Assembly (NCBI GenBank): GCA_020849895.1
Contig: JADZFN010000035.1
Location: forward strand, 1-64,000
DNA length: 64,000 nucleotides
Direction of reading: 5' to 3'
Origin: Verrucomicrobiia bacterium
GTDB taxonomy: Bacteria; Verrucomicrobiota; Verrucomicrobiia; JABWAM01
Position numbers and translations under genes: made by a program. The stretch's first letter is position 1, and the number at the start of each line of letters is the position of its first letter. Below are positions 8,486 through 16,810 of this stretch, in pieces. Below the pieces are notes generated by a model, which saw nothing but the letters and a program-made list of their open reading frames with translations, had not been told where the DNA came from and searched no databases.

Positions 8486-8755
8486 GGGTTGAGAGGAGAG
8501 AGCGGAGAGGCGAAGTGGCAGAGTGGTGGAGGAGAAAGCGGGGGAGGTGAGACGGGAGATGGGTGACGCACGACGAGGACGGAATCATTTTCAGGCGTCG
8601 AATGAGAGGGGCTTTCCAAACAAAGGACGCGGTTTATCGAAGCGCGGGCGCAGAGATTCCTCGTTTTCGGCGGAGGGCTTCGGGAAGCCGTTTCCAAGGG
8701 GGGCCTTTCCGGGGGATGCCGTTCTCGGGAAGGCTTGTGGGGATGTGCAGGAGGA
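8486..8755. other. Gene-free, purine-rich gap between convergent genes
   Basis: This stretch separates the end of the RlmI-like gene from the end of batD. The first 80 bases on the plus strand are nearly all purine (GA-rich), and the remainder is also G/A-biased. No convincing open frame, RNA gene or T-tailed hairpin is visible. Confidence 0.4.
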
Positions 8756-10663
8756 TCACCGCACCTTGATGCGCTGGAGGCAGGATTCGAGACGAGCGCT
8801 CCAAGCGGCGAGGGCTTCGGCATCGGAAGCCGCGCCGGAAAAGGCGGCGGCGTCCGCGGCCTGGAACAAGGCGCGAATGTCGTCGAGCAGGGTGCGGTCT
8901 TCGCCGAGCTGGGGTTCGACGTCGGCGAGAACGAGGCTGGCGGCGTTGAGATGGAAGCGGGCGGCGAGCTGTTCGCGAAGGGCGCGCCCAACGGCCATGA
9001 AGAACGCCGCCGAATCGCCGTGCGTCCGCGCCGCGTCCATCTCGACCAACGCCCGCCGGACGGCACGCGATGCGGCGACGCGGCGGAGGTGGTGCGGGTT
9101 TTGGCGGCGGCGTTCGAGGGCGTCCCACGTTCTGCGTCCGGCGGCAATGCCGGCGAGCGGGATGAGGAGCGCCATCCAGAAGACGGGTTTCCGGACGAGG
9201 AGGAGCAGGCGTCCGGCGGCCTGACGCGACCAAGAACCCGCTTCCGCGAGCGCGCGTTCTTCTTCGCTCATCGGCGCGGCCGCCGCGTCCGGCGACGGTG
9301 TGATCGGAGGGGCGCCGGTGGCTGCGGGCGCCGCCGAGGACAGCACCTTGAGCGGAATGGCGGGCGGCGTCAGCGTCACGTAACGCTTTGCTTCGGGATC
9401 GAAGTAGCTCCACGGCGTTTCGGGGATGGCGGCGACCGACGTGTTGAGGGGGATGACCACCTGTTCGAACTGTTTTTCCGCTTCGGTGGAAGGCGGGTTT
9501 GCGGCCGCGACGCGCGCGCTCGGCGGATAGGTTTTCCACGCGGCGGAATCCACGAGGCGCGGCGGTTGGAGGCGATCCAGATTGCCGGTGCCGCAGATCG
9601 TGAAGCGGAGCGTGACAGGATCGCCTGCGGCCACCTGATGCGGATCGGCATCCGAGGAGAGTTCGAAACGGCCTACCGCGCCGCTGAACGACGACGGACG
9701 GCCTTCCGTCGGGAGCGGAAGGATTTCCAGGGAAACGGGGGTTGCCGCCAGAGCAACGTTCTTCGCCTCGACACCGCCGAAGAACTCGTCGAAGAACCCT
9801 CCGCCAAACACGTCGCGCGCGCGGTTTTGCGTCCGCTGGAGCACCACGATCTGGACCCGTCCTCCGAGAGAGTGTTCGCCCGACCGCACCGCGGAGGCCG
9901 TCGTCGCCCAGGTCAGCACGTTGTAGCCGACGCCGTGGACGCTTTCGGTCGTTTGCGCGGGGTTCTGCGGCATCGGCGCGACGGTGAACGCATCGCCGTC
10001 GAAGGCGGGCACGCTGACTTGGCGGACTTTCAGGTTCTGATGCAGATAGAGCCGCGCCTGCACGGGGAGGACTTCGCCGACGTAGAACGGCCGCTTCGGA
10101 AAGACGATCTGAAAAAACGCGAGACTGCCTTTGGAAGCATCCGGATCCGAGACGCCGACGGCAGCAGGCGCAGTCGGGCGCGTGGCCGAAGGCGCGGAGG
10201 ACGGCGGCGCGGGCAACGCGGCGGTGGAGGCCGCCGCGACCACGCGGAGATGGAGCGGCGTCGTGCGCAGGGTTTCCTTGCCGACCTGAAGGACGATCTC
10301 GGGGATGGTGAATTCGCCGGCGCGGAGCGGGATCAGTTCGAGGCTCAACAGGGCGCTCGACGACATCGCACCGTTCATGAACTGGAAGTTCGAGGAATGG
10401 CTTGTGGCGCCGAACTGCAGGCCGTCCACAGGCGGGATGTGCGGCGAAGAAAGCGAGGAAGCGCCCTGGAGGGTCAGGATGAGGTGCGCCGTTTCGCCCA
10501 AGGACACCTCCGCACGATCGAGGGCGGCCGTGACCGTGGCGGCGGATGCGAACGGCGCCGCCGCGAAGACCGCGAACGCGGCGAGACGAAGAAAGGCGAA
10601 GAACCCGCGCCCAGAGAGGAGCGCACTCCTCAGGGCTTTCGGTGTGAGGTTTGCGCGAAGCAT
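8756..10663 (-). CDS. batD: BatD-like oxygen-tolerance protein
   Basis: Large exported membrane protein of about 635 residues at the end of the Bat operon. A signal sequence (hydrophobic FLRLAAFAVFAAAPFASA) is followed by extracytoplasmic beta-rich repeats such as VTAALDRAEVSLGETAHL, which resembles the BatD N-terminus. One transmembrane helix lies about 130 residues from the end (LLLLVRKPVFWMALLIPLAG), leaving a cytoplasmic helical tail. BatD is known from Bacteroides aerotolerance loci. The start chosen, ATG 10663, is 1 bp beyond the batBC stop; ATG 10690 in the same frame, overlapping batBC by 26 bp, is an alternative. Its function is inferred only from the family and operon. Confidence 0.82.
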   Translation of the reverse strand: MLRANLTPKALRSALLSGRGFFAFLRLAAFAVFAAAPFASAATVTAALDRAEVSLGETAHLILTLQGASSLSSPHIPPVDGLQFGATSHSSNFQFMNGAMSSSALLSLELIPLRAGEFTIPEIVLQVGKETLRTTPLHLRVVAAASTAALPAPPSSAPSATRPTAPAAVGVSDPDASKGSLAFFQIVFPKRPFYVGEVLPVQARLYLHQNLKVRQVSVPAFDGDAFTVAPMPQNPAQTTESVHGVGYNVLTWATTASAVRSGEHSLGGRVQIVVLQRTQNRARDVFGGGFFDEFFGGVEAKNVALAATPVSLEILPLPTEGRPSSFSGAVGRFELSSDADPHQVAAGDPVTLRFTICGTGNLDRLQPPRLVDSAAWKTYPPSARVAAANPPSTEAEKQFEQVVIPLNTSVAAIPETPWSYFDPEAKRYVTLTPPAIPLKVLSSAAPAATGAPPITPSPDAAAAPMSEEERALAEAGSWSRQAAGRLLLLVRKPVFWMALLIPLAGIAAGRRTWDALERRRQNPHHLRRVAASRAVRRALVEMDAARTHGDSAAFFMAVGRALREQLAARFHLNAASLVLADVEPQLGEDRTLLDDIRALFQAADAAAFSGAASDAEALAAWSARLESCLQRIKVR

Positions 10664-10664
10664 G

Positions 10665-12635
10665 TCACCAATCTCGTTTCGGAGGTTCATCTTGGACGGG
10701 GCCGCGGCCCATGCGGTCCACGGTCAAAGGCATCTTGCGTTCATCCCCCTTGAGTGCGTCAAGCAGGGCTTTCGCCTCTTCGGGAGACATCTGACCGGGT
10801 GGGGCGGCGGCAGGCTCTCCCTGGTTGTGTTCGTCGCGGCCCTTCTCTTTTCCGGATGCTTTTCCGGAAGAGGGCGGCGGCGGCGGTTTCGCGCCGGCGT
10901 TCGACGAAGGCGACTCTCCTTGAGGCTTCAGCTCGGGTGGCGGTGCTTTTCTCTGAGGACTGTCCGGAGAGGAAGATTCCTTCTCCGGGCCCGGCGATTC
11001 CGGCGGCTGCTGGTTTTCCTGCGGCGCCCCTTTGTCCTGCTGCAACGACGCCGGTGGCTGCTGCTGATTTTTTTGATCGTTCTTGGATGGATCCTTTTTT
11101 TGTTGGGACGGGGGCGGGGGCTGCAGCTGCTTTTTCTTCAGCTCTTCGATCTTGCGGCGAACGAAATCGCGGTTGAACTTCGCGTCCGCGTCGTCGGCTT
11201 TCAATTTGAGGCTCTGGTCGTAGCTCTCGACCGCTTTCTCCCATGCCTTGAGCGCGTCTTCGGGCTTCGTTTTTTCCACGCCTTGTCCGGTGCGATAGAG
11301 CGCGTTGCCGAGGTTGTAGAACGCCTTCGGCGGCAGGTCGGGATTTTTCGCGTGCTTCGCGGCTCTGAAAAACGCGCCGGCGGCCTCGGAGAAATTGCCG
11401 GTCCGGTAGGACGCGGCGCCGAGGTTGAACTGGACTTCAGGCGTCTGAGGATCGCGTTTTGCGGCCTTTTGATACTCGGCGAGGGCGTCTTGGAAACGCC
11501 CTTCGCGCCAGGCGTTTTCGGCGCTCCAAAGGGCGGCCTGGGCGCGCGGTGCGACGAACGCGGCGGCGGCCAGGAGCGCCGCGCCGAGCGCGCGCGCGTT
11601 CGGCGCGGGCGTCGGGCTGCCGCAGGGGCGCCGGCGGTCGCCGATCAGCCATTCCGCGGCGAAGAGGAGCAGCCCGAAGCCGAGAAACCACGGAAACCGT
11701 TCGATCGGGAATCGGTTGAGGCGGGAGAGGAGCTGTGTCCTCGAGAACGACGCCAGCCCTTCCTCGTAGATGGCGCGGAGGCCTTCGCCTTGGAGGCCGA
11801 GCGGTTGATAGAGGCCGCCCGTGATCGCGGCGATTTCGCCGAGGGTTTTCGCGTCGAGGCGCGATTTCACGACGCGTCCTTCGGGGTCTTTGACGTATTC
11901 GCCGGCGGTCGCGCCCGCAGCGTCGGCGGGCACGGGGATGATCTCGCCGGCGGCGGTGCCGACGCCGACGGTGAAGACGCGAAGGCCCGCTTTCGCGGCA
12001 TCGCGTGCGGCGGAGAGGGCGTCCCGTTCGAGGTCTTCGCCGTCGGTGAGGAGGAGGAGCGCCTTTTGGCCGGTGCCACCGGCTTCTAGGGCGGCGCGCG
12101 CCTCGCGGATCGCGGCGCCGAGGTTGGTGCCGCCCTTCGGGATCACGTTTGCATCGAGCGCGTCGAGGCTGACGCGGAAGGCGTCGTGATCGAGGGTGAG
12201 CGGGCACTGGAGAAAGGCCGTGCCGGCGAAGGCAATGAGGCCGACGCGATCGCCTTCGAGACGGTCCGCGAGATCGAGCACGGCCAGCTTGGCACGGGCG
12301 AGGCGGTTTGGGCGGACGTCCTGCGCGAGCATGCTCTTGGAGGTGTCCACGGCGAAGATGAGGTCCATCCCGCGCCGCCGGACTTCTTCCTCGCGCCAAC
12401 CCCATTGGGGTCGGGCGGCGGCGAGGAGCAGCGCGGCGATGCCGGCGGCGAGGAGAGTGCGTTTCACGCGCCGTCGTTTCGGAGAGACGGACGCCGCGAG
12501 GCGGACGAGCAACCGGTCGGACGCAAACTGAGCCAGTGCGGCGCGGCGCCGCCGTTCGAGGCGGGCCAACGCCCCGATCGCAAGCGGCAGCGCCGCGACG
12601 GCGAGAAGCGCGAGGAGGGGATGCACGAATTTCAC
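10665..12635 (-). CDS. Fused BatB-BatC: von Willebrand A domain plus TPR protein
   Basis: Protein of 656 residues joining two Bat proteins. Residues 1-340 are BatB-like: membrane helices near 5-23 and 60-77, a VWA domain with the metal-site motif DTSKS at 97-101 and LLTDGED later, then another helix near 322-342. Residues 375-490 are TPR-like (AENAWREGRFQDALAEYQKA, then YNLGNALYRTGQG), as in BatC. The last 150 residues are a proline/glutamine/lysine-rich tail. The start is GTG at 12635, 7 bp after batA ends, with no clear ribosome binding site. In many genomes BatB and BatC are separate, so this is a natural fusion. It is inferred to act with BatA and BatD in the envelope. Confidence 0.86.
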   Translation of the reverse strand: MKFVHPLLALLAVAALPLAIGALARLERRRRAALAQFASDRLLVRLAASVSPKRRRVKRTLLAAGIAALLLAAARPQWGWREEEVRRRGMDLIFAVDTSKSMLAQDVRPNRLARAKLAVLDLADRLEGDRVGLIAFAGTAFLQCPLTLDHDAFRVSLDALDANVIPKGGTNLGAAIREARAALEAGGTGQKALLLLTDGEDLERDALSAARDAAKAGLRVFTVGVGTAAGEIIPVPADAAGATAGEYVKDPEGRVVKSRLDAKTLGEIAAITGGLYQPLGLQGEGLRAIYEEGLASFSRTQLLSRLNRFPIERFPWFLGFGLLLFAAEWLIGDRRRPCGSPTPAPNARALGAALLAAAAFVAPRAQAALWSAENAWREGRFQDALAEYQKAAKRDPQTPEVQFNLGAASYRTGNFSEAAGAFFRAAKHAKNPDLPPKAFYNLGNALYRTGQGVEKTKPEDALKAWEKAVESYDQSLKLKADDADAKFNRDFVRRKIEELKKKQLQPPPPSQQKKDPSKNDQKNQQQPPASLQQDKGAPQENQQPPESPGPEKESSSPDSPQRKAPPPELKPQGESPSSNAGAKPPPPPSSGKASGKEKGRDEHNQGEPAAAPPGQMSPEEAKALLDALKGDERKMPLTVDRMGRGPVQDEPPKRDW

Positions 12636-12642
12636 GGGAGGA

Positions 12643-13638
12643 TCAGGGGAGGGAACGGAATCGGGTGTGGGCGAGGCCGAGTTCGAGGGCGAGGAAGGCG
12701 AGACCGGCGGTCAGCGGCCAGCCGAACTCTTCATCGTAACGCTCGAATTTTTTGAAGGTGGCCGTGGTTTTCTCCATGCGATCAATGCGCGCATAGACCG
12801 CGCGGAGGCTCGCCGTGTCGGTGGCGCGCTCGAAGGTTCCCCCCGTAAGGTCGGCGATCTTGCGGAGGACATCCTCATCCACGTCCACGCGCGCCATGAC
12901 GATCTGGGTGTTGCCGAACGCGTCGCGCGCGGGGATCGGCGCCTCGCCGCGGGTGCCGGCCGCGATGGTGTAGACCTTCACGCCGAGGGCGCGCGCCGCC
13001 TCGGCGGCGGCGATGGGCGAGACCTGCCCCGCGTTGTTGATGCCGTCGGTGAGGAGGATGACGACCTTCGATTTTGCGGACTGGGTGCGCAGGTGATTGG
13101 CCGCGCTGGCGATCGCGGAACCGATCGCAGTGCCGTCTTCGACGAGACCCACCTTCAGGCGGTCGAGGTTCTGAAGGAGCCACGGGTGATCGAGCGTGAG
13201 AGGGCTGACGAGATAGGGGCGACCCGCGAAAGCGATCAGGGCGATGCGATCGTTGGGGCGCGCTTCGATGAAGCGCGACACCACTCGTTTGACCACCTCG
13301 ACGCGGTTGACGGGCTGGCCGTTCAGTTTGAAGTCGAGGGCTTCCATGGATCCCGAGATGTCCACGGCGAGGACGATGTCAATGCCGCTCGCCTCGACGG
13401 GCGCGTTTCCCCGGCCGATTTGCGGTCGGGCGAGCGCGATGATTCCGAAGGCGAGCACGAGGAGCCGCAAGCCCGAGAGCCACGCGCCCGCGCGGGAGCG
13501 AGCCGTCCGTCCGATCTGCCGGGCCAGCGCGGTGCCGGGGTACTGGATCGCCGGCGCGCGTCCGCGACGGCCGCGCCAGAGGGCGAGCAACGGCAGCAGC
13601 GCCAGCAGGGCGAGGATCTCGGGATGAAGGAAGCGCAT
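12643..13638 (-). CDS. batA: BatA-like von Willebrand A domain membrane protein
   Basis: Protein of 331 residues with hydrophobic helices near 7-21 and 54-70, a VWA domain with metal-site motif DISGS at 93-97, GTAIGSA and LLTDGINNAG, and a last hydrophobic segment near the C-terminus. This order matches BatA. VWA domains bind protein partners through a metal ion, here probably in the periplasm. The start is the ATG before RFLHPEIL; the frame stays open for 600 bp upstream, but that is a shadow of the DUF4381 gene. Neighbours on the same strand are the DUF4381 gene upstream and batBC downstream, an arrangement typical of Bat loci. Confidence 0.88.
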   Translation of the reverse strand: MRFLHPEILALLALLPLLALWRGRRGRAPAIQYPGTALARQIGRTARSRAGAWLSGLRLLVLAFGIIALARPQIGRGNAPVEASGIDIVLAVDISGSMEALDFKLNGQPVNRVEVVKRVVSRFIEARPNDRIALIAFAGRPYLVSPLTLDHPWLLQNLDRLKVGLVEDGTAIGSAIASAANHLRTQSAKSKVVILLTDGINNAGQVSPIAAAEAARALGVKVYTIAAGTRGEAPIPARDAFGNTQIVMARVDVDEDVLRKIADLTGGTFERATDTASLRAVYARIDRMEKTTATFKKFERYDEEFGWPLTAGLAFLALELGLAHTRFRSLP

Positions 13639-13660
13639 TTTCGTAGGCTGCGAGAGGCGA

Positions 13661-14395
13661 TCAGGCGGCCGGAAGGGTCGGTTTGGGGTCTTGAGGGGAG
13701 ATGGGCTGCGGGCGGGTGGCTTCGACGAACGCGCGGGCGTGTTCCCAAAGCTCGCGCATGGCCGTTTCGTCGAGCGCCCAGCGGGCGAACTTGGCGAGGT
13801 CGCAACTCTGGAGGAAGGCGCGGAGCGGTTCGCGATGCGGACGCAGAGACGAGTTTTCGTCGGCGAGGCGTTCGGCGATGAACTCCTCCGTGGTGCGATG
13901 CGCCGCAAGCAGGGAAAAGCGGGCTTCGATGTATTCGCGGACGGCGTCGGAAACAGCGATGCCGAACTCCCGGGGCTTGTTCTCGGCGATGAGGGCCTCG
14001 GCTGCCCGGAGCCGCGCCAAGGCCATCTCGTGCGGCGGCGGAGGAGGAAGCGGCTTCGGCCGGCGCCAGCGGCGGACGAGGGCGACGGCGACCGCCACGA
14101 GCGCGAGCGCGGCGGCGGGATAAAGAAGCCACTGCCACGGAGTGGGCACGGAGACGACACCGCGGATGTCGCGGATGTCGTCGGCGCGCACGGCGATGGG
14201 GGCTGCGGCGAAACCGAGAGATGAAAGTGCCAGGAGCGCCTCCGCGGCAAAGCCCCACGAACGCTTCAAGGAGGAAGCGAAATCCTGAATGCCTTCGGAA
14301 TTTTCCCGGGTTTTCGCCGGAGCCGCAGGTCGCCTGACGGCTTTCGTGCCGCGCGTTGCTCTTGCGGCCCGGTGGGTGGACGCAGTGCGGTTCAT
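13661..14395 (-). CDS. DUF4381-type membrane protein of the Bat operon
   Basis: Protein of 244 residues. An arginine-rich N-terminus is followed by a hydrophobic segment near 51-70 (perhaps a signal sequence) and a clear transmembrane helix near 89-108 (WQWLLYPAAALALVAVAVAL), then a basic/proline linker and a soluble helical domain with FGIAVSDAVREYIEARFSL and HRTTEEFI. This is the pattern of DUF4381 proteins that sit between DUF58 and BatA genes. The start overlaps the DUF58 stop by 4 bp (ATGA), supporting translational coupling. No enzyme function is known for the family; a structural role in the Bat complex is an inference. Confidence 0.78.
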   Translation of the reverse strand: MNRTASTHRAARATRGTKAVRRPAAPAKTRENSEGIQDFASSLKRSWGFAAEALLALSSLGFAAAPIAVRADDIRDIRGVVSVPTPWQWLLYPAAALALVAVAVALVRRWRRPKPLPPPPPHEMALARLRAAEALIAENKPREFGIAVSDAVREYIEARFSLLAAHRTTEEFIAERLADENSSLRPHREPLRAFLQSCDLAKFARWALDETAMRELWEHARAFVEATRPQPISPQDPKPTLPAA

Positions 14396-15276
14396 CGTCG
14401 TTGGGCGCGCTTCCGGAAGAAGCGGATCAGAGGGGCGATGTACGATTCGCCGGTTCGGAGTTCGAGCGAATCCACGCCGGCCTGTCGGAGCGCGTGGCGG
14501 AGCGCGACGAGCCGTTCTTCGGCGAGCTCGCTGAACCGCAGGCGGGCGTCGCGATGGTTCGTCTCGACGAGACATTGCTCTCCGGTCTCGGGGTCTTCCA
14601 CGGTGAGGAGGCCGAGCGCGGGAAGCGCTTGTTCGCGGCGGTCCTGCACGTGGACGCCGATGAGATCGTGGCGGCGCGCGGCGAGACGGAGAAGGGTTTC
14701 GTAACCTTCGTCCTGGAAATCGGAGATGAGAAACATCACGGCGCGGCGGTTCATGACGCGGATGGCGAAGTCGAGGGCGGCCCGGATCGAGGTGCCGCGC
14801 CCCGCGGGTTCGTGGAAGAGGATGTCGCGAATCGAGCGGAGCACGTGGGAGCGGCCCTTGCGCGGCGGGATGTAGAGTTCGATCCGGTCGGAGAAAAGGA
14901 TCACCCCGACCTTGTCGTTGTTGCGGATGGCGGAAAAGGCGAGGACGCTGCCGAGCTCGGCGGCCAGCTCACGTTTGCTTTGGGTGGTGGACCCGAAGTC
15001 GTTCGAGCCGCTCACGTCCACGAGCAGCAGGATCGTCAGCTCGCGTTCCTCGGTGAATTTCTTCACGAACGGACGTCCCGTGCGGGCGGTCACGTTCCAG
15101 TCAATGGAGCGCACCTCGTCGCCGGGTTGATACTCGCGGACCTCCTCGAAGTTCATCCCGCGCCCCTTGAAAACGGAGTGATACTGCCCCGCAAGCGCGT
15201 CGGTGACGAGCCGGCGCGTGCGGATTTCCACGTGCCGCACCTTGCGGAGGATCTCGCGGGTGATCTCGGGGTCCAT
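14392..15276 (-). CDS. DUF58 domain protein of the Bat operon
   Basis: Protein of 294 residues. The diagnostic DUF58 stretch includes FKGRGMNFEEVREYQPGDE followed by IDWNVTARTGRP. A VWA-like part follows with LLLVDVSGSNDFG, a DxSxS metal-site pattern. DUF58 proteins almost always sit next to MoxR ATPases and are thought to be handled by them. No membrane segment is seen, so it is probably cytoplasmic. The start chosen is ATG before DPEITREIL; an upstream in-frame ATG gives 11 extra proline-rich residues. It overlaps the next gene by 4 bp. Confidence 0.88.
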   Translation of the reverse strand: MDPEITREILRKVRHVEIRTRRLVTDALAGQYHSVFKGRGMNFEEVREYQPGDEVRSIDWNVTARTGRPFVKKFTEERELTILLLVDVSGSNDFGSTTQSKRELAAELGSVLAFSAIRNNDKVGVILFSDRIELYIPPRKGRSHVLRSIRDILFHEPAGRGTSIRAALDFAIRVMNRRAVMFLISDFQDEGYETLLRLAARRHDLIGVHVQDRREQALPALGLLTVEDPETGEQCLVETNHRDARLRFSELAEERLVALRHALRQAGVDSLELRTGESYIAPLIRFFRKRAQRR

Positions 15277-15362
15277 GGGGCGAGGGGGGTCAGGGGTTGG
15301 AGGATGCAAGACCGATTCGGCACGGAACCTCGGGTCGGAGCTTCAGCCTCCGAGCCGCCGGT

Positions 15363-15572
15363 TCAGAACTCCGAATGTTGGCGCAGATAGACGGGGGCGC
15401 AGAGTTCCTCCAACCAGGTCCGCTGGGTGCGCGGGGCGGAAGGCGGCCGCCGATGCCAACGGGCGGGCTGGAGGCGCGGGCGGGTGTGGCCGGTCTTCGG
15501 TTTTTCCACGTCGCTGTAGCGGTGCATCATCTGGTGGATTCCGTGCAGGTGTTTGAGGCTGAGGAGTTTCAT
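15363..15572 (-). CDS. Small hypothetical protein in the Bat operon
   Basis: Possible 69-residue protein starting MKLLSLKHLHGIHQMMHRY, lying in the 332-bp gap between moxR and the DUF58 gene on the same strand. It is basic, rich in histidine, arginine and proline, with no membrane helix. Support is positional: without it this tight operon has an unusual hole. There is no clear ribosome binding site and I recognise no family. It could equally be non-coding leader sequence for the DUF58 gene. Confidence 0.4.
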   Translation of the reverse strand: MKLLSLKHLHGIHQMMHRYSDVEKPKTGHTRPRLQPARWHRRPPSAPRTQRTWLEELCAPVYLRQHSEF

Positions 15573-15608
15573 GGAGGTTGAGGGGTGAAGGATGAGAGGG
15601 GCATGCGT

Positions 15609-16598
15609 TCAGGGGACGGGGACGGCGTCGAGGATGCGGCGCACGACGTCTTCGCTCGTGAGGTTTTCGGCTTCGGCTTCGTAGCTGACGATCACGCGGT
15701 GGCGCAGCACGTCGGGCGCGATGGATTTCACGTCCTGCGGAGTCACGTATCCGCGCCCTTGGAGGAAGGCCCACGCCTTTGCGGCGAGAGTGAGGTTGAT
15801 CGTTGCGCGAGGCGATGCGCCGTATTGGATGTGGCTTTCGAGATCGAGGCGGTGGGCCTTCGGATCGCGCGTGGCGAGCACCAGCTCGACGACGTAATCC
15901 TTGACCTTGTCGTCCACATAGATGGCGTCCACGGCCTGCCGCGAAGCCAGAATGTGGTCGGATTCGAGGATGCGGTTCACGCCCAGGGCGGGCGTGGTGG
16001 TCGCCATGCGGTCCAGGATGGCGCGCTCCTCGGAACGGCTGGGATAACCGATGCGGAGCTTGAGCATGAAGCGGTCCACCTGCGCTTCAGGGAGAGGATA
16101 GGTGCCTTCCTGCTCGATGGGGTTTTGCGTCGCGAGGACGAGGAACGGATCCGGCAACGGGAGGGTCTCTTCGCCGAGGGTGACCTGCCGTTCCTGCATC
16201 GCTTCGAGCAGGGCGCTCTGGACCTTGGCGGGCGCCCGGTTGATCTCATCGGCGAGGATGAAGTTCGCGAAGACCGGCCCGCGCTTCTGTGTGAAGACGC
16301 CGTCGCGCGGGTTGTAGACCAGCGTGCCGACGATGTCGGCAGGCAGCATGTCGGGAGTGAACTGGATGCGCTGAAACTTCGCGTGGATCGCGCCGGCGAG
16401 GGTTTTCAGCGCCAGCGTCTTGGCGAGCCCGGGGACGCCTTCGAGGAGGATGTGACCGTTGGCGACCAGCCCCACGAGGAGGCGGTCCACGAGATATTTC
16501 TGGCCGACGATCACGCGCCCCACCTCCTGCTGGATCAAGGGCACCCAAGAGGCGGCGCGTTGGACGTTTTCGTTGATGGCTTGGATGCTGGAGTTCAT
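15609..16598 (-). CDS. moxR: MoxR-type AAA+ ATPase
   Basis: AAA+ ATPase of 329 residues, first gene of the Bat operon. Walker A is GVPGLAKT at 54-61, Walker B is LADE at 115-118 (followed by INRAPAKVQ), and the sensor region is LATQNPIEQEGTYPLPEAQ, all typical of MoxR. MoxR ATPases are thought to act as chaperones for VWA-domain proteins, which are encoded directly downstream. The start chosen is ATG before NSSIQAINEN; an ATG 39 bp further upstream is in frame but gives an atypical tail. The gap upstream contains three 11-bp-spaced TTAAA repeats. Confidence 0.92.
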   Translation of the reverse strand: MNSSIQAINENVQRAASWVPLIQQEVGRVIVGQKYLVDRLLVGLVANGHILLEGVPGLAKTLALKTLAGAIHAKFQRIQFTPDMLPADIVGTLVYNPRDGVFTQKRGPVFANFILADEINRAPAKVQSALLEAMQERQVTLGEETLPLPDPFLVLATQNPIEQEGTYPLPEAQVDRFMLKLRIGYPSRSEERAILDRMATTTPALGVNRILESDHILASRQAVDAIYVDDKVKDYVVELVLATRDPKAHRLDLESHIQYGASPRATINLTLAAKAWAFLQGRGYVTPQDVKSIAPDVLRHRVIVSYEAEAENLTSEDVVRRILDAVPVP

Positions 16599-16651
16599 GG
16601 GATGGGGATGAGAGAAAGGGATTCGATTTGTCGGCACCCTAACGCACGCGT

Positions 16652-16698
16652 CTTAAACGACCGTTAAAACGAGGTTAAAAAATATTAATCTTTATCAT
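16652..16698. promoter_or_regulatory. Three TTAAA direct repeats at 11-bp period plus -10-like box
   Basis: CTTAAACG (16652-16659), GTTAAAAC (16663-16670) and GTTAAAAA (16674-16681) repeat with an exact 11-bp period, one DNA turn, in an AT-rich island inside GC-rich DNA. TATCAT at 16693-16698 lies 11 bp after the last unit and resembles a plus-strand -10 box. The layout is like boxes bound by PhoB/OmpR-type response regulators. It lies between divergent moxR and glycosyltransferase genes and could serve either. The regulator is unknown. Confidence 0.45.
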
Positions 16699-16708
16699 GG
16701 CCCTCCTC

Positions 16709-16760
16709 AGAGGGTGTTTGAAAATTGGCCTGCCCTCTGTCGAATTTTCAAACACCCTCT
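16709..16760. repeat. Palindromic repeat, copy 1
   Basis: Perfect inverted repeat: arm AGAGGGTGTTTGAAAATT (16709-16726), loop GGCCTGCCCTCTGTCG, and the reverse-complement arm at 16743-16760. The whole 52 bp recurs exactly at 61856-61907, and a half copy lies at 5064-5079. It sits in the leader of the glycosyltransferase gene, about 10 bp after a -10-like box, and would fold into a strong stem in RNA. It looks like a REP/MITE-type non-coding element. No transposase is nearby. Confidence 0.85.
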
Positions 16761-16810
16761 CAGGCGTCTCCGTCTTGAAGCCCCCCTCCTTCCCGCTTAC
16801 GCTCCGCCAC

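Noticed and set aside
16697-16810. Longer N-terminus of the family 9 glycosyltransferase starting inside the palindromic repeat
   Set aside because: The repeat encodes the extra residues and also occurs outside genes, so it is unlikely to be coding.
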